This document shows, one piece after another, positions 24,902 through 34,476 of a stretch of 64,000 nucleotides of DNA. Made by a program: the position numbers and the translations under genes. This stretch comes from Amycolatopsis sp. NBC_01480 (lineage in GTDB: Bacteria; Actinomycetota; Actinomycetes; Mycobacteriales; Pseudonocardiaceae). The notes beneath the pieces were generated by a model. The model had not been told where the DNA came from. It ran no database searches and saw nothing but the letters and a program-made list of their open reading frames with translations. Positions within the stretch are counted from its first letter, which is position 1. Every line of letters starts with the position of its first letter. Location of the stretch: NCBI RefSeq assembly GCF_036227205.1, contig NZ_CP109442.1, forward strand, positions 2,108,001 through 2,172,000. The letters run 5' to 3'.

Positions 24902-25698
24902 GCTTCTTCAGCCTCGAAACTCTCCGCCGTCTCGGCGATCATGACTTCTCCTGCGCGTTCGGCGAGGGTCTCCCTCGCGGAGTCGGAAAGGCCGTCGTCG
25001 GTGACCACCACGTGCGCCTCGTCCAGGTCGGCGATGGTCGAGATGCCGACGGTCCCCCACTTGGTGTGGTCGGCGAGCACCACGAGCTTGCGGCCGGCTT
25101 CGACCAGCGCGCGGTCGGTCTCGCTCTCGGTGAGGTTCGGCGTGGTGAAGCCCGCGCCCTCGGCCATCCCGTGCACGCCGAGGAAGACCAGGTCGAGGTG
25201 CAGCGAGCGCAGGCTGTGCACGGCGACGGGGCCGACCAGCGCGTCGGACGGCGTCCGCACGCCGCCGGTGAGCACCACGGTGCGCTCGGGCTGGGTCGAC
25301 GCGCGCAGTACGTCGGCGACCTGGATCGAGTTCGTGACGATGGTGAGGCCCGGGATCGCGTCGAGCGCGCGGGCGAGCGTCCACGTGGTGGTGCCGGCCG
25401 AGAGGCCGATCGCGGTGCCGGGCTTGACCAAACCGGCGGCGACCGTGGCGATGGCCTCCTTCTGCGCGCGCTGGCGCACGGACTTCGCCTCGAAGCCGGG
25501 CTCGTCGGTGCTCTTGCCGACCACCGAGGTCGCGCCGCCGTAGACCTTCTCGACGAGGCCGCGGCCGGCGAGCACGTCGAGGTCGCGGCGCACCGTCATG
25601 TCGGACACGCCCAGCCTCGTCACGAGGTCACTGACCCGGACCGCACCGGTCCGGCGTGCCTCTTCGAGGATCACCGCCTGTCGCTGCCGCGCGAGCAC
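24898..25698 (-). CDS. DeoR/GlpR-family sugar regulator
   Basis: GTG at 25698, six bases after a GGGGAG Shine-Dalgarno, gives 266 residues; an upstream ATG at 25737 is less likely. The N-terminal HTH is the DeoR type (RQRQAVILEEARRTGAVRVSDL, then VSDMTVRRDLDVLAGRGL), followed by a DeoRC sugar-phosphate sensor domain (GLSAGTTTWTLARAL, TNSIQVADVL). It probably represses the galT operon and is relieved by a galactose-derived phosphate. Effector and operator are inferred only from family and coupling to galT. Confidence 0.88.
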   Translation of the reverse strand: MLARQRQAVILEEARRTGAVRVSDLVTRLGVSDMTVRRDLDVLAGRGLVEKVYGGATSVVGKSTDEPGFEAKSVRQRAQKEAIATVAAGLVKPGTAIGLSAGTTTWTLARALDAIPGLTIVTNSIQVADVLRASTQPERTVVLTGGVRTPSDALVGPVAVHSLRSLHLDLVFLGVHGMAEGAGFTTPNLTESETDRALVEAGRKLVVLADHTKWGTVGISTIADLDEAHVVVTDDGLSDSARETLAERAGEVMIAETAESFEAEEA

Positions 25699-25898
25699 CG
25701 CCACTCCCCAATACAAGGCGTCAACCGAAACCATCAACTACACAAAATCCTACACGATTCAACATGTCTCGTGCGGGACGCGCCACCCGCACGGCGTCCC
25801 CCGTGCGGGCGAGCCCCCAGAGGGAGTGGCCCGATATCTGAGACGCCGCCCGGAGCCGATGGTTCCGGGCGGCGTCTGCGGCCGTTCAGCGCGGTGGC

Positions 25899-27314
25899 TC
25901 AGCCCGGCGCCCCCGGGAGCCGGATGGTGAGCAGGGCCCCGCCTTCGGGCGCGCGCATCGCGTAGACGTTGCCGCCGTGGCGTTCGGCGGCGTGCTTGAC
26001 GATCGCCAGTCCCAGCCCGGAGCCGGGCAGCGTGCGGGCCTCCGACGAGCGGTAGAAGCGGTCGAACACCTTGGGCAGGTCCTCTTCGGCGATGCCCGGG
26101 CCGGCGTCGGCGACCTCGACCACCGCCGTGCCGTCGCCCAGCGCGCGCAGCGAAACCCGCACGCGCGAGCCCGGCGGCGAGAACTTGACGGCGTTGTCCA
26201 GGAGGTTGAGCACCGCGCGTTCCAGCCCGCTGTTGTCGCCGGTGAGCACCCACGGCTCCAGCGTCACGTCGAACTCGATCTCGCCGGCGCGGCGGCGGGC
26301 GCGGTCCAGCGCGCGCTCGACGACCTCGACCAGCTCGACGCGTTCGGTGTGCTCGCGCGGCTCGTCCTGCCGGGCCAGCTCCACGAGGTCGCCGATGAGC
26401 TGCGTCAGCTCGTCGATCTGCCCGCGGATGTCGGCCTCGATGTCCGCGCGGTCCTCCTCCGGCAGCGTGCGCGAGCCCGGCCGGCTGGCCGAGAGCAGCA
26501 GCTCCAGGTTGGTGCGCAAGGAAGTCAGCGGGGTGCGCAGCTCGTGGCCGGCGTCGGCGACGAGCTGGCGCTGCCGTTCCTGCGAGTCGGCGACCGTGCC
26601 GAGCATCGTGTTGAAGCTCTGCGTGAGCCGGGCCAGCTCGTCGTCGCCGCTGACCGGGATGGGGCGCAGGTCGCCGGTGGCGGCGACGCGCTCGGCAGCC
26701 GAGGTCAGGCGGTCGACCGGCCGCAGACCGGCGCGCGCGACGGCTGTGCCCGCGCCCGCGGCCACCACGATCCCGGCGCCGCCCACCAGGAACAGCACCA
26801 CGGCCAGCTCGTTCAGCGTCCGCTTGGTCGGCTCCATGGACTGCGCGAGCACCATCGCCTCGCCGTGCCCGGACGGGAGCGCGACCACCCTCGTGTCCGT
26901 CGCGACGTCCGTGCGCAGCGATTGCGGCGACTGCCCCGCGGCCACGGCCAGCTCGGGCGCCCCGTACGGCGGCGGCGAGCCGGCCTGCGGGTACGTCAGC
27001 TCGTTCGTCAACGCGTTCAGCTGGCCGATCTGCAGGTCCGCGCTCGCCAGGAACGCGCCGGGGACCTGCTTCAGCTGCGCCTGCACCGGCGGCGAGTCGA
27101 CCGCCGCCTGCGCGCGGGCCAGCAGGTTGTCGTCGAGCTGCTGGTAGAGGTTGCTGGAGACGATCATGTACGCGCCGAGCGAGACGAGCGCGACGGCGCC
27201 GGCCACGCAGGCCGCGGCCAGCAGCGTCACCCGGCCGCGCAGCGAGAACCGGCGGGTGCTCCAGCGGTCGCCGCGCGGGTCGGTGACGTCGACCACCGGA
27301 ACGGCGCCGGTCAC
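25899..27314 (-). CDS. MprB-like sensor histidine kinase
   Basis: GTG at 27314 overlaps the response-regulator stop (GTGA). The 471-residue kinase has a first membrane helix near residues 30-50, an extracytoplasmic sensor of about 130 residues, a second helix near 180-205, a HAMP domain ([18 protein letters not shown]), a HisKA box ([20 protein letters not shown]) and a HATPase domain ([31 protein letters not shown]). The layout matches mycobacterial MprB, an envelope-stress kinase. Confidence 0.9.
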   Translation of the reverse strand: MTGAVPVVDVTDPRGDRWSTRRFSLRGRVTLLAAACVAGAVALVSLGAYMIVSSNLYQQLDDNLLARAQAAVDSPPVQAQLKQVPGAFLASADLQIGQLNALTNELTYPQAGSPPPYGAPELAVAAGQSPQSLRTDVATDTRVVALPSGHGEAMVLAQSMEPTKRTLNELAVVLFLVGGAGIVVAAGAGTAVARAGLRPVDRLTSAAERVAATGDLRPIPVSGDDELARLTQSFNTMLGTVADSQERQRQLVADAGHELRTPLTSLRTNLELLLSASRPGSRTLPEEDRADIEADIRGQIDELTQLIGDLVELARQDEPREHTERVELVEVVERALDRARRRAGEIEFDVTLEPWVLTGDNSGLERAVLNLLDNAVKFSPPGSRVRVSLRALGDGTAVVEVADAGPGIAEEDLPKVFDRFYRSSEARTLPGSGLGLAIVKHAAERHGGNVYAMRAPEGGALLTIRLPGAPG

Positions 27315-28003
27315 GGCGGGGTTTCGCGCAGGACGTACCCCACGCCCCGCACCGTGTGGATCAGCCTCGGCTCCCCGTCCGCTTCCGTCTTGCGGCGCAA
27401 GTAGCCGACGTAGACCTCCAGCGCGTTGCCCGACGTCGGGAAGTCGTAACCCCATACTTCCTCCAGAATCCTTCCCCGCGTCAGCACGTGCTTGGGGTAC
27501 GAGAGAAACAGTTCGAGCAGCGCGAACTCGGTCCGGGTGAGGCTGATCTCGCGGCCGCCGCGGCGGACCTCGCGGGTGCCCGGGTCCAGCGTCAGGTCGG
27601 CGAACGACAGCACTTCCGACGTCTCGCCCGGCTGGTTGTCCGGCACGGCGCGGCGCAGCAGCGCGCGCAGCCGGGCCAGCAGCTCCTCCAGCGCGAACGG
27701 CTTGGGCAGGTAGTCGTCGGCGCCGGCGTCGAGGCCGGAGACCCGGTCGGAAACGGTGTCGCGGGCGGTCAGCACGAGGATCGGCAGATCGTCGCCGGTG
27801 CTGCGCAGGCGGCGCGCCACCTCGAGCCCGTCGAGGCGCGGCATCATCACGTCGAGCACCATCGCGTCCGGCCGGTTCGCGATGATCGCTTCCAGGGCCT
27901 GCGCACCGTCGCCGGCGAGTTCCACCTGGTAGCCGTTGAACTCCAGGGATCGCCTGAGCGATTCACGGACGGCGCGGTCGTCGTCCACCACAAGGATGCG
28001 CAT
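27311..28003 (-). CDS. MprA-like OmpR-family response regulator
   Basis: The 230-residue regulator has a receiver with [19 protein letters not shown], phospho-acceptor in [16 protein letters not shown], a conserved LTARD and [11 protein letters not shown], and a winged helix ending [12 protein letters not shown]. Sequence and gene order with the kinase resemble MprAB. A pair of direct repeats 37-55 bp upstream of its start (28040-28058) suggests autoregulation; the nearby htrA-like gene is a plausible target by analogy with mycobacteria. Confidence 0.92.
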   Translation of the reverse strand: MRILVVDDDRAVRESLRRSLEFNGYQVELAGDGAQALEAIIANRPDAMVLDVMMPRLDGLEVARRLRSTGDDLPILVLTARDTVSDRVSGLDAGADDYLPKPFALEELLARLRALLRRAVPDNQPGETSEVLSFADLTLDPGTREVRRGGREISLTRTEFALLELFLSYPKHVLTRGRILEEVWGYDFPTSGNALEVYVGYLRRKTEADGEPRLIHTVRGVGYVLRETPP

Positions 28004-28039
28004 GGCGTCAGTCTTACGCAGCGTGCTGAGACTCGCCTA

Positions 28040-28058
28040 AGAACACACTCAGAACACA
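28040..28058 (-). promoter_or_regulatory. Tandem direct repeat upstream of the mprA-like gene
   Basis: AGAACACA occurs at 28040-28047 and again at 28051-28058 (TGTGTTCT on the coding strand), an 11-bp period, one helical turn. OmpR-family regulators bind such tandem repeats. Position just upstream of the regulator start supports autoregulation. Confidence 0.5.
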
Positions 28059-28065
28059 CAAAGGA

Positions 28066-28692
28066 TTAGTCACGTTCCGGTTCCGGACCGGGCGGCCTGG
28101 CCACCGGCGCGTTCCAGTGCCGCCAGAGCGCGAGCATCCGGACGGCGACCACGGCGGCGGCCGCCACGATCGTGACCGGCCCGGCCGGCCATTTCAGCTC
28201 GTGACCGATGGCGACGAGCACCGCCCCGGCCAGCGCCGCGACCGCGTAGATCTCTTTGCGCAGGACCAGCGGGATCTCGCGCAGCAGCAGGTCGCGCACG
28301 GCGCCGCCGCCGATGCCGGTGGTCATGCCGATCAGGCACGCGGCGTACACGGTGGCGCCGGAGTTGAGCGCGATCGTCGTCCCGCTGGTGGCGAAGACGC
28401 CCAGCCCCAGCGCGTCGGCGAGCAGCACGGCGCGCCGCAGCCGCGCGACCTGCGGGTGGAACGCGAACACGACCAGCGCCGTGGCCGCGCACACCGCGAG
28501 GTACGGCCAGTTGCGCAGCGTGGTCGGCGGGTGGATGCCCAGCAGCACGTCGCGGATGACGCCACCGCCCAGCGCCGTGGTGAGGCCGACGATGACCACG
28601 CCGAACACGTCGAGCCGCGCCCGCACCGCGGCGAGCGCGCCCGAGGCCGCGAACGCCACGAGCCCCAGGAACTCGAGCGCGGTGAGCGCCAT
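28066..28692 (-). CDS. TRIC-type cation channel family protein
   Basis: The 208-residue protein has about seven membrane helices arranged as an internal repeat. The paired motifs LTTALGGGVIRDVLLG and MTTGIGGGAVRDLLLREIP are the two pore-forming GGG..RD signatures of the TRIC/UPF0126 family. Bacterial TRIC proteins are trimeric monovalent-cation channels. Its ATG directly follows the stop of the LuxR-type regulator with no gap. Confidence 0.88.
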   Translation of the reverse strand: MALTALEFLGLVAFAASGALAAVRARLDVFGVVIVGLTTALGGGVIRDVLLGIHPPTTLRNWPYLAVCAATALVVFAFHPQVARLRRAVLLADALGLGVFATSGTTIALNSGATVYAACLIGMTTGIGGGAVRDLLLREIPLVLRKEIYAVAALAGAVLVAIGHELKWPAGPVTIVAAAAVVAVRMLALWRHWNAPVARPPGPEPERD

Positions 28693-29346
28693 CTACTGGT
28701 CGAGCAGCCCGCCGCGGTAGGCCAGGAGCGCGGCCTGCACGCGGTTGGCGGCGCCGATCTTGGAGAGCACCGCGGAGACGTACCCCTTGACCGTGGCCTC
28801 GGACAGGTGCAGCCGCCCGCCGATCTCCGCGTTGGACAGCCCCTGCCCGATCAGCGCGACGACCTCCCGCTCGCGCTCGGAAAGCGAGGCGAGCAGCTTG
28901 CGCGCGGGCTGGGCGGCGCGCTGCTCGTCGCGGTGGGTCTGCACCATCCGCGCGGCCACCCCGGGATCGAGGACGGCGCCGCCTTTGGCCAGGTCGCGCA
29001 CGGCGCGCAGCAACGCGGCGGGGTCGATGTCCTTCAGCAGGAACCCGTTCGCGCCGAGCCGCAGCGCGAGGCTGACGTACTCGTCGATGTCGAACGTGGT
29101 CAGCATCGCGACGGTGGGCGGGTCGGGCAGCGCGAGGATGGCCCGCAGCGCCCGGATGCCGTCGTCCGGCGCCCGCATCTTGATGTCCAGCAGGGCCACG
29201 TCCGGGTGATACCGGCGCGCGACCTCCACCGCGGATCTGCCGTCGCTCGCCTCGCCCACGATCTCGATGTCCGCAGCTCCGGACATCATGGCGCGCAGCC
29301 CCGAACGAACCAGTTCCTCGTCGTCGGCGAACATGAGCTTGATCAA
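28693..29346 (-). CDS. Orphan NarL/LuxR-family response regulator
   Basis: A TTG start at 29346 is preferred because homology begins at IKLMFADDEELVRSGLRAMM; upstream codons look like leader. The 217-residue protein has a receiver (phospho-acceptor in DVALLDIKM) and a C-terminal LuxR HTH (LSEREREVVALIGQGLSNAE then LHLSEATVKGYVSAVLSKI). No histidine kinase gene is adjacent, so its partner is encoded elsewhere. It is immediately followed by the TRIC-family gene, which it may control. Confidence 0.88.
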   Translation of the reverse strand: MIKLMFADDEELVRSGLRAMMSGAADIEIVGEASDGRSAVEVARRYHPDVALLDIKMRAPDDGIRALRAILALPDPPTVAMLTTFDIDEYVSLALRLGANGFLLKDIDPAALLRAVRDLAKGGAVLDPGVAARMVQTHRDEQRAAQPARKLLASLSEREREVVALIGQGLSNAEIGGRLHLSEATVKGYVSAVLSKIGAANRVQAALLAYRGGLLDQ

Positions 29347-29584
29347 CGAAGCCCTCCGGCAGCCGGTGGTGGAGGCGGCTCCCCGCATCCCGTTAAGGAA
29401 GATTACCTACTGTTGTTCAGGGTTTCGAAACCAGACACGACCAGGTGATGGGACTGGTCCGCATGGGCGCCCGTGTAGCCAGGTCCAGCCCGCCGGAGGT
29501 CCCCCACATGGGCGACTACTTGCGTCGCGTGCCCTGGTGCTTCCCCTGGGCCGGCTTACCGGTAGTCTTCGGATGGCTACACAT

Positions 29585-29657
29585 GCCCTCGTAGCTCAGG
29601 GGATAGAGCACCGCTCTCCTAAAGCGGGTGTCGCAGGTTCGAATCCTGCCGGGGGCG
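29585..29657 (+). tRNA. tRNA-Arg(CCT)
   Basis: A full cloverleaf forms. The acceptor GCCCTCG pairs with CGGGGGC, the D-arm is GCTC..GAGC, the anticodon arm CCGCT-CTCCTAA-AGCGG has anticodon CCT, and the T-arm GCAGG-TTCGAAT-CCTGC is perfect. Discriminator is G, and no CCA is encoded. The gene marks the left edge of a debris-rich accessory region, and a 19-bp inverted copy of its 3' end occurs at 48228-48246. Confidence 0.95.
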
Positions 29658-29890
29658 CGAACGAGCCAGTATCCGAACTGTGCGAACCTTTGCACTTCAG
29701 GCGGTGACAGTGACCGAACTGTTACCTCGTAGGGACGCGCCGCGCCATGAGCGGATGATCGTCTGGGGCAGGTGGGGAGCTCTGCCAGGCTGAGACGTGC
29801 TGGCGGCTCTCGCTGGTGAACGACTCCCGCGTCCATCCGTCCGTGTCGCGTAGTAGGGACCGGAAACACCGTTGCGGAAACAGTCCCCCC

Positions 29891-30603
29891 ATGGCGGCGT
29901 TCGACAAGCTGGGCGTGCGCGTCTGCCACGCCTGGGGCATGACCGAGACGTCTCCGCTCGGCACTGTCGCCCGGGCCCCGGCAGGCGTCGAACCTGACAG
30001 TGCGGAGGAGTTCGCATATCGGCTCACCCAGGGGCGTTTCCCGGCGGGCGTGGAGGCGCGACTGACCGGTCCCGACGGCGAGCACCTGCCTTGGGACGGC
30101 AAGGCCGTTGGCGAGCTCGAGGTCCGCGGCCCGTGGATTACCGGCGCGTATTACGGAGGCGGCGGCGCGAAGGGCGAACCGCTGCGCCCCGCCGACAAGT
30201 TCAGCCAGGACGGCTGGCTCAAGACCGGCGACGTCGGCACAATCAGCCACGACGGCTACCTCACCCTCACCAAGGACGTCATCAAGTCCGGCGGCGAATG
30301 GATCTCCAGCGTCGACCTCGAGACCGCCCTGATGTCCCACCCTTACCTCGCCGCGGCCGCCGTCATCGCCGTGTCGGACGACAAGTGGGACGAACGGCCG
30401 CTTGCCACAATTGTGTTGAAGGAGGGCGCGAGTACGGATTTCGAGACGCTGCGCGCGTCCTCGCCGAGCGGGTCGCCAAATGGCAGGTGCCAGAACGCTG
30501 GACGATCATTCCTGCGCTCCCGATGACCAGCGTCGGAAAGTTCGACAAGAAAGCGTTGCGCAAACAGTACGCGGACGGCGAGCTCGATGTCACCACGTTC
30601 TGA
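29891..30603 (+). pseudogene. C-terminal remnant of a fatty-acid-CoA ligase, frameshifted
   Basis: The frame from 29891 reads VCHAWGMTETSPLG, the AMP-binding family core motif, then GELEVRGPWITGAYYGG and KTGDVGTISHDGYL. It drops out of frame near 30453, where GCGTCCTC should read as Ala-Phe-Leu. The adjacent frame continues with ERVAKWQVPERWTIIPALPM and the catalytic-lysine region TSVGKFDKKALRKQY to a stop at 30601. The N-terminal half of the enzyme (about 300 residues) is missing. It is therefore a truncated, single-base-shifted relic of an acyl-CoA synthetase. Confidence 0.82.
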
Positions 30604-30661
30604 CCTCCCCTGGCCCGGTGGACCTGATTCAGCGTCTGTACACAGCAGATTGAGAGGAGCA

Positions 30662-31042
30662 ATGGCCTTGCCGAAAGACCTGATTCAGACCGATGTCGCG
30701 ATCATCGGGGGCGGGTTGGTCGGGCCGTCCTGTGCCTACCGTCTGAACGCCGCTGGGGTACCGAGCCTGGTGTTCGAGAAGGAGCCGTTCGTCGGCGGTC
30801 GAACCAAGATGATCTCAATCGCCGACGAGTTCGTGCCCAGCGGCGCCGGGGCCGTCTACCGTGGAACGCCGACCGATCGGCTGTGCGGCGAGCTGGGCAT
30901 CGAACGGTCCCCGATTCGCCCGGCAGCCGGTGCACCGGCAACGGATTCCAGCCGGTGGGCGGCGCTGCTTCCGGTTGATCCGGCAACGCCGAGTGGAAAC
31001 AGCAGAAATCCCGCGAGGGCCGCCGATGCTCCCAGGCCGTAG
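30662..31042 (+). pseudogene. N-terminal remnant of an FAD-dependent oxidoreductase
   Basis: ATG at 30662 follows a good Shine-Dalgarno (GAGAGGAGCA) and opens with the dinucleotide-binding motif TDVAIIGGGLVGPSCAYRLN, then FEKEPFVGGRTKM, typical of amine-oxidase/phytoene-desaturase-like flavoproteins. Recognisable sequence ends around residue 85 (PTDRLCGELGIE) and the frame then runs as noise to 31042. A full enzyme would be 450 or more residues, so this is a 5' fragment cut off by a rearrangement near 30.92 kb. Confidence 0.7.
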
Positions 31043-31130
31043 CCCATCTCCGGCGAGAGCGACGATGGTGGGGAACGAGACCAGGATGGCGCCCGTAGGC
31101 GAAGGCGATCACGAATGCGTTCACGCACAA
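30940..31130 (-). pseudogene. Possible MFS transporter remnant, frameshifted
   Basis: On the minus strand three successive frames give hydrophobic pieces: VCVNAFVIAFAYG, then GAILVSFPTIVALA, then MGYGLGASAALAGFLLFPLG. Together they resemble consecutive helices of a major-facilitator transporter broken by two shifts. The piece is short and the identity is tentative. Confidence 0.3.
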
Positions 31131-31244
31131 GACGGGGACGCCTCGCCCGCCGATCCGCAGGTCCAGGATCGGGGTTTTCCCGCCTGGGCGTCGCCGCGGT
31201 GACCGCAGTTGGTCACCGCGTCCCGGCGCCGGCCGCCCTTGCTG

Positions 31245-31721
31245 TCATTTCGGCTCGCCGCTGCGCCCGTTGTCGATGCGCACGTCGGACGGAGCTACCA
31301 AATCGCCGCGCTCGTCGACGAACCGGACGGTGAGGGGAGTGCCGTCCGGACTGAAGAAGCGCAGCGCCGGCTGGTCACTGGGGCGGTACCGGTCGCCCCA
31401 CTGCTGCAGCGCGGCCACCGCCAGCGCGAGTTCCCGGCCGGCCGCGGTGAGGTGGTAGCTGAACCGGGCGCGCTGGCCGGTTTCGCGGTACTCCCGCCGC
31501 TCCAGGATCCGGCTTTCGACGAGGGCCGCCAGCCGGTTGCTGAGCACATCCGAGGCGATGCCGAGCACGTCGCGGAACTCCGAGAAACGGGTGGCCCCGC
31601 CGAGCGCCTCGCGCAGGATCAGGAACTTCCAGCGCTCACCGACCATCTCGACGGTCTGGGTGAGTGAGCAGGACTCCACCGCCCCGGCCGGGAGCTCCGC
31701 GTTGCCTGCAGTCCGAGTCAT
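31245..31721 (-). CDS. HxlR-family winged-helix regulator
   Basis: The 158-residue protein has the HxlR pattern: CSLTQTVEMVGERWKFLILREAL, then RFSEFRDVLGIASDVLSNRLAALVESRIL and a wing YRETGQRARFSYHLT, followed by a short C-terminal extension. HxlR regulators often respond to aldehydes, quinones or redox signals. It is divergent from the EthD-domain gene, and an inverted repeat between them (31747-31785) is the probable operator. Confidence 0.88.
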   Translation of the reverse strand: MTRTAGNAELPAGAVESCSLTQTVEMVGERWKFLILREALGGATRFSEFRDVLGIASDVLSNRLAALVESRILERREYRETGQRARFSYHLTAAGRELALAVAALQQWGDRYRPSDQPALRFFSPDGTPLTVRFVDERGDLVAPSDVRIDNGRSGEPK

Positions 31722-31746
31722 GTGCCCATCATCTCAAACACCTAAA

Positions 31747-31785
31747 TTGGCTTTGCCAATCCAGATGCTAGATTGGTGAAGCCAA
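31747..31785. promoter_or_regulatory. Inverted-repeat operator between hxlR-like and EthD genes
   Basis: TTGGCTTTGCCAATC (31747-31761) and GATTGGTGAAGCCAA (31771-31785) match at 13 of 15 positions when one is reversed, with a nine-base spacer. Each arm is itself TTGGC-n-CCAA-like. It lies in the 86-bp divergent gap, as expected for autoregulation by the HxlR protein. Confidence 0.65.
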
Positions 31786-31807
31786 CTTAGATACCCCGGA
31801 GGTCACT

Positions 31808-32493
31808 GTGATTCGCTTCCTCTCCCTGATCGCCCGCCGCCCCGATGTCAGCAAGCAGAAATTCCACGACCATTGGCGCCACCCGCACGGGACCATGGGC
31901 CGGCTGATCCCCGGCCTGCTCGACTACGTGCAGGCCCACCAGATCGACACCGCGCTGCTCGGGCTCGATAGGCCGAATATGAGGGCATCGCGATCTCGAG
32001 CTTCGACTCGTCCGCGGCGGCGGAGGAGTTGCTGCGGGACCCCCAGTACGTCGACAAGGTCGCGCCGAACGAACCGTCCTTTCAGGACTTGCCGAGGAAC
32101 AGGTTCTTCTCCACGGAGGAGGAGGTACTTGCCAGCCGGCCGCGCACGGATGGCGAGGGCCACCCCGCCGACGTCCAGTGGAACGTGCTCGACCGCCCCA
32201 CCAGCGTCCAGCTCCTGCAGTTCGTCCATCTGGACGGCAACGCCGGGTGGGCGGGTGAGGAAGACACCGAGCTGGGCCACCGCCTGCGGGCCTTCCGGCA
32301 CGTCCGCAACCGGCCGAGCACCGAGGTGCACGGAGCGGACGCGCCGTTTCTCGGTGCTCGGCAGCTATGGTGGCCCACGGTCTCCGCGTTCGAAGAGGGA
32401 GTCAGGGCCGCCCCCGGCGCGCTGGCCGAACTCGTTGACCGAGCTGGGCACGCGATCACGATGCTGGCTGTTTCGGAACGCTTCCTGCGCTGA
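31808..32493 (+). pseudogene. EthD-domain protein gene with a frameshift
   Basis: GTG at 31808, after a CGGAGGTCACT leader, opens with the EthD-type start MIRFLSLIARRPDVSKQKFH and HPHGTMGRL. Near 31966-31972 the frame breaks (LDRP then a shift) and the +1-related frame continues as AEYEGIAISSFDSSAAAEEL through a second EthD-like half to a stop at 32493. With one base restored it would be about 228 residues. EthD-like proteins are small dimeric alpha/beta-barrel proteins with varied oxidative roles. Either a real mutation or a sequencing indel is possible. Confidence 0.75.
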
Positions 32494-33235
32494 GGTAGCG
32501 AGTGATTTCACGCGCGACGGCATCGGGCGCCTCGTAGCCGCAGAGGTGGCCCATGCCGGACAGCAGGACGGCTCGGCCGGCGGGCATCGCGCGGACGTCG
32601 TCGATCTGTTTGCTCAGGTCGACAACGGTGTCCCCGCCGGCAAGCACGTAGCAGGTGGGCACCCGCAGGGTCGCCAACTGGTCCGCCTGGCTGGTCAACG
32701 CGCCGCCGGCGAGCCAGCCGTGCCACATCTCCTCGGATACGGTCAGCATGTCTTGCGCGAGGCGCGCCGTCTTGCTGGGGTCCGAGGAGATGGCCGCCAC
32801 GCCCTGTGTGATGCTGTCGGCGTCGCCGAACGCGGCATCGAACCCGGACAGCACGGGGTCCTGGGCAGAGGTGCCCGCCGCGTTCCACGGGACGACGCCG
32901 ACAAGCGCGTCGATCTCGTCGGGATGATCGAGCGCCATCCGGAGTCCGATCGCACCGCCCAGTGAATAGCCGAGAACGGTGTAGGGCGGTGCCACCACCT
33001 CGTGGACGGCGTTCCGGACGAGATCCGCGAGGCCGGGAAGGTGACCGTCGGTGCGGACACCGGCCGATCCAGCGTGCCCGGGCAGGTCAAGGAGAACGAG
33101 CCGGAAGCCTGCCAGCCGATCGGCGATCGGACGCCAGATGTCGGTCGAGCAACCGAATCCGGGGAGCAAAACGAGGGCGCGCTCGCCCTGCCCCTGCTCC
33201 GTGTAGAACATGCCTGAGCTCGTTCGTGACATCAT
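32456..33235 (-). CDS. Alpha/beta hydrolase
   Basis: ATG at 33235 (or 33232) follows CTGAGGAGACG. The 259-residue protein has LVLLPGFGCSTDIWRP (oxyanion region), the nucleophile elbow VLGYSLGGAIG, an acid after LAGGDTVVDLS and a terminal histidine in LSGMGHLCGYEAPD. It hydrolyses an ester, lactone or similar bond. It is the last gene of the minus-strand catabolic run and overlaps the convergent EthD gene by 38 bp. Confidence 0.85.
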   Translation of the reverse strand: MMSRTSSGMFYTEQGQGERALVLLPGFGCSTDIWRPIADRLAGFRLVLLDLPGHAGSAGVRTDGHLPGLADLVRNAVHEVVAPPYTVLGYSLGGAIGLRMALDHPDEIDALVGVVPWNAAGTSAQDPVLSGFDAAFGDADSITQGVAAISSDPSKTARLAQDMLTVSEEMWHGWLAGGALTSQADQLATLRVPTCYVLAGGDTVVDLSKQIDDVRAMPAGRAVLLSGMGHLCGYEAPDAVAREITRYLSAGSVPKQPAS

Positions 33236-33300
33236 CGTCTCCTCAGCGAATTGGCTGGTGCCCTTGTCCCGGGACACGCTCCAGCGGAACGAAACCCTGG

Positions 33301-34476
33301 TCAAAGACCGAGATCGCGACTGATCAGTTCTTTCATGGTCTCGTTCGGCCCGGCCCAGATCTTGGCGACCCGGGCGTCGCGCCAGGCACGGGCGACCCGG
33401 TACTCGTTCATGAAGCCGTAGCCGCCGTGCAACTGCACGCAGTGGCCAAGGACCTCGTTCTGCACCTGGGAAGTCCACCATTTGGCCTTCGCTGCGCCGG
33501 TCGCGGTCAGCTCGCCGGCCGAGTGGGCCGTGACGCACCGGTCGACGTAAGCCTGACTGACGTCCACCTTCGTATAGAGCTCGGCGAGCAGGAACTTGTT
33601 GTGCTGGAACGAACCTATCGAACTACCGAAAGCCGTGCGTTCCTTTGTGTACTCAAATGTCTCGTCGAGAATCTGCTTGGCGTGCGCGAGATTCGAAACC
33701 GCGCACCCCAGCCTTTCCTGCGGGAGGTTGCGCATCATGTGGATGAAGCCGCCGTCGAGATCACCCACGATGTCGTCGTCGGTGACCCGCACATCGCCGA
33801 AGAACAACTCGGCGGTGTCGGACTCGTCCTGGCCGACCTTGCCGAGCTTGCGGCCACGGCCGAAGCCACGTGCGGTGGCCTCGACGGCGAACAGCGTGAT
33901 GCCGCGTGCCTTCTTCGCCGGGCTGGTGCGGGCGGCGACCAGCACGAGGTCAGCGGAGTAGCCGTTGGTGATGAAGGCCTTCGACCCGTTGAGTACCCAC
34001 TCGCCGCCGTCACGAACCGCGGTGGTCTTCAACGCCGCGAGGTCCGATCCACCGGACGGTTCGGTCATCGCGATCGCGGTCAGCAACTGTCCATTCGCGA
34101 CCTGCGGCAACCATCGCCGGCGCTGTTCCTCGGTGGTGAGGTGGACCAGATAGGGCGCGACAATGTCGGCGTGGATACCGACGCAGGACGCGAGAGCGGC
34201 GTTGACCTTGGCCAGTTCCTCCAGCAACACGGCGTTGAAGCGGTAGTCCTGTGCAGCCAGTTCACGGGAACCACCGTGACGTTCGGGAATCGCCAGGCCG
34301 AGGAAGCCCTGCTTACCGGCCTCGAGCCAGAACGCTCGCGGCAGCCCTTTGTCCGCGGCGTATTGCCCGACGTTCGGGATCACCGATCGCTCGAGGAACT
34401 CCCTGACCGACGAACGGAACGCCTCGTGGTTCTCGCCGTAGATAGTCGCCCTCATCTTGGTCTCCGCATCTTTCAC
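33301..34476 (-). CDS. Acyl-CoA dehydrogenase
   Basis: The 391-residue flavoprotein shows the family motifs AIAMTEPSGGSDLAALKT (FAD/substrate), QERLGCAVSNLAHAKQIL, AFGSSIGSFQHNKFLLAEL and QLHGGYGFMNEYRVARAWRD. The last carries the expected catalytic Glu region. It introduces an alpha-beta double bond into an acyl-CoA. The ATG overlaps the phosphotransferase-like gene stop by four bases. It appears intact, unlike several neighbours. Confidence 0.9.
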   Translation of the reverse strand: MKDAETKMRATIYGENHEAFRSSVREFLERSVIPNVGQYAADKGLPRAFWLEAGKQGFLGLAIPERHGGSRELAAQDYRFNAVLLEELAKVNAALASCVGIHADIVAPYLVHLTTEEQRRRWLPQVANGQLLTAIAMTEPSGGSDLAALKTTAVRDGGEWVLNGSKAFITNGYSADLVLVAARTSPAKKARGITLFAVEATARGFGRGRKLGKVGQDESDTAELFFGDVRVTDDDIVGDLDGGFIHMMRNLPQERLGCAVSNLAHAKQILDETFEYTKERTAFGSSIGSFQHNKFLLAELYTKVDVSQAYVDRCVTAHSAGELTATGAAKAKWWTSQVQNEVLGHCVQLHGGYGFMNEYRVARAWRDARVAKIWAGPNETMKELISRDLGL

